From an alpha proteobacterium BAL199 (lineage in GTDB: Bacteria; Pseudomonadota; Alphaproteobacteria; Thalassobaculales; Thalassobaculaceae): a stretch of 64,000 nucleotides of DNA. Below the pieces are notes generated by a model, which saw only the letters and a program-made list of their open reading frames with translations, was not told the DNA's origin and searched no databases. The position numbers were made by a program, and so were the translations under genes. The stretch is from positions 248,001 through 312,000 of the forward strand of contig ABHC01000003.1 in NCBI GenBank assembly GCA_000171835.1, in the 5' to 3' direction. Positions within the stretch are counted from its first letter, which is position 1. Each line of letters starts with the position of its first letter. Below, one piece after another: positions 60,132 through 64,000 of the stretch.

Positions 60132-61907
60132 TCAGACCGCGTGAGCCTGCAGCCACGCCTCTAACAACGCCGCCTGCCACAGTTCGGATCCCCCGAGCGG
60201 AGTGATAAAGGCCTCTGGATCCTGCAACCGGCTGTCGAGCCAGATCCGATCGAACAGCCCGCGTTCCTGCGCCCGACGATCGTTCAGGATGTCTCGGACA
60301 TGCTCGAGGGTATGGCCGCGGATGTACTTCAGCGCCGGCACCGGGAAGTAACCCTTGGGCCGGTCGATTACTGACGACGGCACAACCCGGCGGGCCGCCT
60401 GCTTCAGCACATGCTTGCCGCCCTCGCCGACCTTGAACTCCGCCGGAATGCGCGCTGCCAGTTCCACCAGGTCATGGTCGAGGAATGGCACCCGTGCCTC
60501 CAATCCCCAGGCCATCGTCATGTTGTCGACCCGCTTCACCGGGTCATCGACCAGCATGACGTTGGTGTCGAGCCGCAGCGCCTTGTCGACGGTGCGGTCA
60601 GCACCGGGTGCATTGAACATACGCTCCAGGAATTCGCCTGCGTGATCGCCGTCACGCATCGCGGGCCCGGCGGCGGCCAGAAAGGCGTCATGGTCCCGGT
60701 CACGGAACAGTCGGGCGTAGTCGGCCGTACCGGTCCCATTCTCCAGCAATGGCGGATACCAGTGATAGCCGCCGAACACCTCGTCGGCCCCCTGCCCGGA
60801 CTGCACCACCTTGACCCGATTGGAGACTTCCTCGGACAACAGGTAAAACCCGATGCAGTCGTGGCTCACCATCGGCTCGGACATCGCGGCGATGCAGGCC
60901 GGAAGGGACGGTAGCAGCCGCTGTTGGCTGTCGACCCGGATCTGGTGGTGAATAGTGTCGAACTGCTTGGCGATGATGTCGGAGTAACGGAACTCGTCGC
61001 CGACCTCGTCCCCGACCGATTCGAATCCGACGGAGAACGTCTCCAGCGGTGCATCGCTCTGCTCGGCGATCAGGCCGGTGATCAGCGACGAATCAACGCC
61101 GCCGGACAGCAGGACCCCGACCGGCACGTCGGCGACCAGACGCCGCCGCACCGCCATGCGCAGCGATTCCAGAACTCGGTCGGCCCAATCCTCGACGCCC
61201 AGCCCGCGTTCGTCGTCGCGCGTCTCATAGGCTGGCGCCCAATAGACCCGTTCACGGCGCTTTCCGTCGGCCTCGATCGTCAGCACCGTTGCCGGCGGCA
61301 ACTTGCGCACGCCCTTGACGATGGTGTGCGGCGCCGGGACGACGGCATGGAAGTTCATGTAGTAGTTGAAGGCGACCGGATCGATTTCGGTCGAGACGTC
61401 ACCAGCCTTCAGCAACGCCGGCAAGCTTGAGGCGAAGCGCAGGCCGCCCGGAACATCAGCCAGATACATCGGCTTGATGCCCAGCCGGTCGCGCGCCAGA
61501 GTCACCGTGCCGCTGGCCCGTTCCCAGATGGCGAACGCGAACATGCCGGCAAACCGTTCCACGCAGGCAGCGCCCCACTTGTGGAAGGCCTTAAGGATCA
61601 CCTCGGTGTCGCCGTCGGAGAAGAATCGGTATCCCGCGCTCTCCAACTCGGCCTTCAGTTCGCGGTAGTTGTAGATTGCGCCGTTGTAGGCAATCGTCAG
61701 GCCGAGTTCGGCGTCGACCATGGGCTGCTGGGCGCGATCGGACAGGTCGATGATCGACAGGCGTCGATGAGCAAGTCCCATGCTGCTCTGCATGAACAGG
61801 CCCTCAGCGTCAGGACCTCGGGACACCATGGCGTTCGCCATGACAGCAAGCCGATCGGGCGATGCGGAACGCCCGTCGAACCGGACCTCGCCGGCCAAAC
61901 CACACAT
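60132..61907 (-). CDS. asnO: N-acetylglutaminylglutamine amidotransferase
   Basis: A 591-residue asparagine-synthetase-like protein. The N-terminal glutaminase begins MCGLAGEVRF with Cys2 as nucleophile. The synthetase domain has the pyrophosphatase motif in 'VGVLLSGGVDSSLITGLIAEQS' and the 'FGGYHWYPPLLENG' and 'VDNMTMAWGLEARVPFLDHDLVELAARIP' blocks. Next to ngg, this is the AsnO-type enzyme that amidates the dipeptide to N-acetylglutaminylglutamine amide, an osmoprotectant. It is first in the leftward operon asnO-ngg-peptidase. The ATG at 61907 gives the required Cys2. Confidence 0.93.
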   Translation of the reverse strand: MCGLAGEVRFDGRSASPDRLAVMANAMVSRGPDAEGLFMQSSMGLAHRRLSIIDLSDRAQQPMVDAELGLTIAYNGAIYNYRELKAELESAGYRFFSDGDTEVILKAFHKWGAACVERFAGMFAFAIWERASGTVTLARDRLGIKPMYLADVPGGLRFASSLPALLKAGDVSTEIDPVAFNYYMNFHAVVPAPHTIVKGVRKLPPATVLTIEADGKRRERVYWAPAYETRDDERGLGVEDWADRVLESLRMAVRRRLVADVPVGVLLSGGVDSSLITGLIAEQSDAPLETFSVGFESVGDEVGDEFRYSDIIAKQFDTIHHQIRVDSQQRLLPSLPACIAAMSEPMVSHDCIGFYLLSEEVSNRVKVVQSGQGADEVFGGYHWYPPLLENGTGTADYARLFRDRDHDAFLAAAGPAMRDGDHAGEFLERMFNAPGADRTVDKALRLDTNVMLVDDPVKRVDNMTMAWGLEARVPFLDHDLVELAARIPAEFKVGEGGKHVLKQAARRVVPSSVIDRPKGYFPVPALKYIRGHTLEHVRDILNDRRAQERGLFDRIWLDSRLQDPEAFITPLGGSELWQAALLEAWLQAHAV

Positions 61908-62187
61908 GAGACTGTTACCATTCAGTGAAAGATGCCGAATATATAGCACCTCTGCGCAAAAATTGAACCCACAGTCAATATTACTCAGTATTTATCAAAT
62001 CAATTTCATCAATTTTGATGTAACGAAATGTAATTCCAAATATTGAATAGAAATCATCAATATACTGCACATCTTATCAAATTTATTATTTCACAACAAC
62101 ATATATCACTTAAAATCAACTTGGGTATATTTGAAGTTTTCCATCACAAAACCCACAGGAGACTGACAGCGCCGCTTCGTTCGGACC
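61908..62187. promoter_or_regulatory. AT-rich leader of the NAGGN operon
   Basis: About 280 bases, mostly A and T between 61930 and 62155, in contrast to the GC-rich genome. It lies upstream of asnO and downstream of the GGDEF-like gene. It contains the inverted repeat CATCAA-TT-TTGATG (62007-62020). No gene is seen. It should hold the asnO promoter; binding by a nucleoid-associated silencer is an inference. Confidence 0.5.
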
Positions 62188-63459
62188 TCAGTTTGGTGTC
62201 ACCAAAGAGCATGCGACTCCACCCGACATACCGGCGACGACGTCGCCCGCGCCAAGGACAATCGGGGTCAACCCGGCCTCCCGCGCGATCCTGCGAAAGC
62301 GTGCCACCATGTCTTCCGGCTTCTCGAAACGTCGCTCCGGCCCGTCCAGGATGACCGTCGTCGCCCCGCCTGCCGCAGCGGCGGCGATATCGACCGCCGG
62401 ATCGGTTACTCGTACCGCGATGGCAAGCACGCGGGACCGGAGCAGTTCGCGAGCACGCGGCAGATGCGTTCGCCCCGCACCGTCGCCCGGATCGATCACG
62501 GGGACCAGCCGCTGGCGAAGAATTGGCGGCATCGAGTCGAGAGCTGAGCGGATGTTGTCGAAGTACAGCGGGTTGACCAGGCTGGTCAGCCGGATCGGCA
62601 CGTAGATCGGCTTTGCCGCCTCGCCAAGCACCGGCTGAGCAAGCGCCGTCAGCTTCTCCAGGACCACGCAGTCCGTCTCCGCCCCGAGCGCCGGCTGGGC
62701 CACCGAGAAGCTCTCGTCCCGCAAGGTGGCGGCATCGCCTTTGCCGTGACGCCGAAACACCGCCATCTCATAGCCGATCAGGTCGAAACCGTTGGCGGCC
62801 ATGACCGGGCGGCGAACCACGCTCACCCCCTGCTCCAGTTCACGGGCAACGCCACGTTGCTTGGCCACATACCCCCGGTGCGCGATGTGAACGAAGCGAA
62901 TCAGGTCCTCGACCGAATCGATCAGCGCACCATCCATCACCTCGTCGAGCTCGTAGCCGAATCCCTCTGCAAGGTACCGGCCGCCGGCCCCGACCTCACC
63001 GAGGGCAGCCACCGTCGCGTCGGCAATTCGCTGGCTGCGGGCTTCAGCCTCTTCACGGCTGATGCCGTCGAACAGAATCGCCACACCGTCAGGGTCCATC
63101 CGCACAAGGATGTCGGAGGGCCGAATCATCTGGCGGGCAACCTCCTCCGCGACCTTCAGCGCTTTAACCGGCGACAGGCCGGCACTCGTACTGCCTTCGA
63201 TCATCGCGCCAACATCGATGAGCTGGACATGACCAGCGGTCAGTCGTCCGGCCTGTTCGCGTTGCCGCTTCACAGCATCTCGGAGCCGGTCGCCGACCGA
63301 TGCATCCGGCGATAGTGCAGGCGCCGCCGGCGTCCTGCGGCGTTCGACCGCGGGAACTTCGGTAACAGGTTCCGATCCGCGTCGGTTGCCACGCCATGCG
63401 AATATGACAGCGCCGAGCGCTGTCGCGAGCACCAACCCCAAGGCGCCGAGCCAGATCAT
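62188..63459 (-). CDS. Membrane protein with degenerate GGDEF/EAL-like domains
   Basis: A 423-residue protein with one N-terminal TM helix (MIWLGALGLVLATALGAVIF). Residues about 55-170 resemble a GGDEF domain ('ALKVAEEVARQMIRPSDILVRMDPDGVAILFDG') but the GGDEF motif is replaced. Residues about 215-415 resemble an EAL domain ('VPIRLTSLVNPLYFDNIRSALDSMPPILRQRLVPVID') without an EAL motif or its catalytic Glu. It is probably an enzymatically inactive c-di-GMP-related or signalling protein. Divergent from the sensory gene at 63588. Confidence 0.6.
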   Translation of the reverse strand: MIWLGALGLVLATALGAVIFAWRGNRRGSEPVTEVPAVERRRTPAAPALSPDASVGDRLRDAVKRQREQAGRLTAGHVQLIDVGAMIEGSTSAGLSPVKALKVAEEVARQMIRPSDILVRMDPDGVAILFDGISREEAEARSQRIADATVAALGEVGAGGRYLAEGFGYELDEVMDGALIDSVEDLIRFVHIAHRGYVAKQRGVARELEQGVSVVRRPVMAANGFDLIGYEMAVFRRHGKGDAATLRDESFSVAQPALGAETDCVVLEKLTALAQPVLGEAAKPIYVPIRLTSLVNPLYFDNIRSALDSMPPILRQRLVPVIDPGDGAGRTHLPRARELLRSRVLAIAVRVTDPAVDIAAAAAGGATTVILDGPERRFEKPEDMVARFRRIAREAGLTPIVLGAGDVVAGMSGGVACSLVTPN

Positions 63460-63587
63460 CGACGCGTCCCCACTATTTGCCCCACGCGCAGCGGCAGTGC
63501 GCCGCCTCGACTTTTACCATGCCTCAGGGCAGTTTAGCGCCACCTTGGTTGAGAAGACACGCCTGACGGTCGTAGGAGTAGTGCGCG

Positions 63588-64000
63588 ATGCGCATGTCGG
63601 TTCGCGTACCCCTATTGGTTGTCGGCGTCGCACTCGCGACGGTGGCTCTGCTGACCGTCTCCAACGGCTTTCGCATCGTCGATACGATCTATGAGGAAAA
63701 TCAGGAGAAACTCGTCGCTTTGCGCGCATCGCGGGCAGAGACCGTCGAGCGGTATGCCAACCAGCTTGAAAACCGCGTCCGCACCATCACCAATTCGGAG
63801 ACCACCCATCATGCGCTGGCCGCCTTCGTGGCCGCTGCAGATCGCGTAACCTTTGTCGGTGGAGATCTCGCCGCGTGGGTCCGCGACACACAAGTCAATC
63901 GTGGGTCGTCCGATCAATCCAAGACACGGCCGATGTCCTCCAACGATCCAATGGCGCAGTACTACGCCACCCACGAACGCTTCCATCTGTGGCTGACGGC
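63588..64000 (+). CDS. Membrane sensory / chemoreceptor protein, N-terminal part
   Basis: Open to the window edge (137 codons). TM1 is 'VPLLVVGVALATVALLTV', followed by a periplasmic helical segment and the motif 'YYATHERFHLWLT', which is typical of Cache-type sensor domains in alphaproteobacterial methyl-accepting chemotaxis proteins. The C-terminal signalling domain lies outside the window, so chemoreceptor, cyclase or kinase cannot be separated. The ATG at 63588 has TAGGAG 9 bases upstream. Confidence 0.75.
   Translation, partial: MRMSVRVPLLVVGVALATVALLTVSNGFRIVDTIYEENQEKLVALRASRAETVERYANQLENRVRTITNSETTHHALAAFVAAADRVTFVGGDLAAWVRDTQVNRGSSDQSKTRPMSSNDPMAQYYATHERFHLWLT

Noticed and set aside
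1-64000. CRISPR arrays, tRNA, rRNA, phage or conjugation modules
   Set aside because: No repeated spacers, no clover-leaf or rRNA-like sequence, and no integrase, phage structural or conjugation genes were seen on reading through. A covariance-model scan would be decisive.

Overview
The window looks like chromosomal DNA of a high-GC, free-living alphaproteobacterium, most likely of Rhodospirillales type. This is inferred from gene content: PAS_5 and DUF1127 proteins, an N-acetylglutaminylglutamine amide (NAGGN) osmolyte cluster, a TRAP transporter, a Zur-type zinc operator, large chemoreceptors and many acyl-CoA/SDR enzymes. No rRNA, tRNA, CRISPR array or phage module was recognised. Most long antisense reading frames are products of the high GC content and are left out.

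Region 1 (1-12.6 kb): a truncated PAS_5 protein; two tandem, translationally coupled EamA (DMT) permeases; a zinc alcohol dehydrogenase; a leftward operon of an OGDH-E1-like protein, a molybdopterin (biotin sulfoxide/TMAO type) reductase and a MaoC-like protein; a divergent two-subunit TPP decarboxylase with a second PAS_5 protein; and a DAO-family oxidase. Region 2 (12.6-19 kb): small unknown proteins, a DUF3179 protein, a secreted nuclease, and a tightly coupled leftward operon of an isocitrate/isopropylmalate-dehydrogenase-like enzyme, an enoyl-CoA hydratase-like protein and an aldo/keto reductase. Region 3 (19-22 kb): znuA diverges from znuCB across a clear Zur box. Region 4 (22-38.6 kb): hydrolase, DUF1127 protein, a leftward SDR/flavin oxidoreductase/aminotransferase/MFS group, further DMT permeases, a short acyl-CoA ligase opposite an enoyl-CoA hydratase, msrA, an SDR, a B3/B4-domain gene broken by two frameshifts, a peroxiredoxin-like protein, an adenylate cyclase and the reverse transsulfuration pair (cystathionine beta-synthase then cystathionine gamma-synthase/lyase).

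Region 5 (38.6-45.3 kb) is the mobile part: three near-identical 1149-bp IS630-family copies in the same orientation, all in CTAG targets. They surround an unrecognised gene and a PAS histidine kinase. Copy 3 abuts a 94-bp MITE-like element. A second, paralogous histidine kinase and a chemoreceptor follow. Region 6 (49-56 kb) is a catabolic block: a TPP enzyme divergent from an amidohydrolase, a TRAP transporter (dctP, hairpin, dctQ, dctM) and a beta-hydroxyacid dehydrogenase. Region 7 (56-62 kb) holds an HtrA-like protein lacking its catalytic triad and the three-gene NAGGN operon behind an AT-rich leader. Region 8 (62-64 kb) holds a degenerate GGDEF/EAL-like membrane protein divergent from a truncated sensory/chemoreceptor gene.

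Start codons were chosen from visible Shine-Dalgarno sequences and family alignment by eye. Functions come from recognisable motifs; no database search was run.
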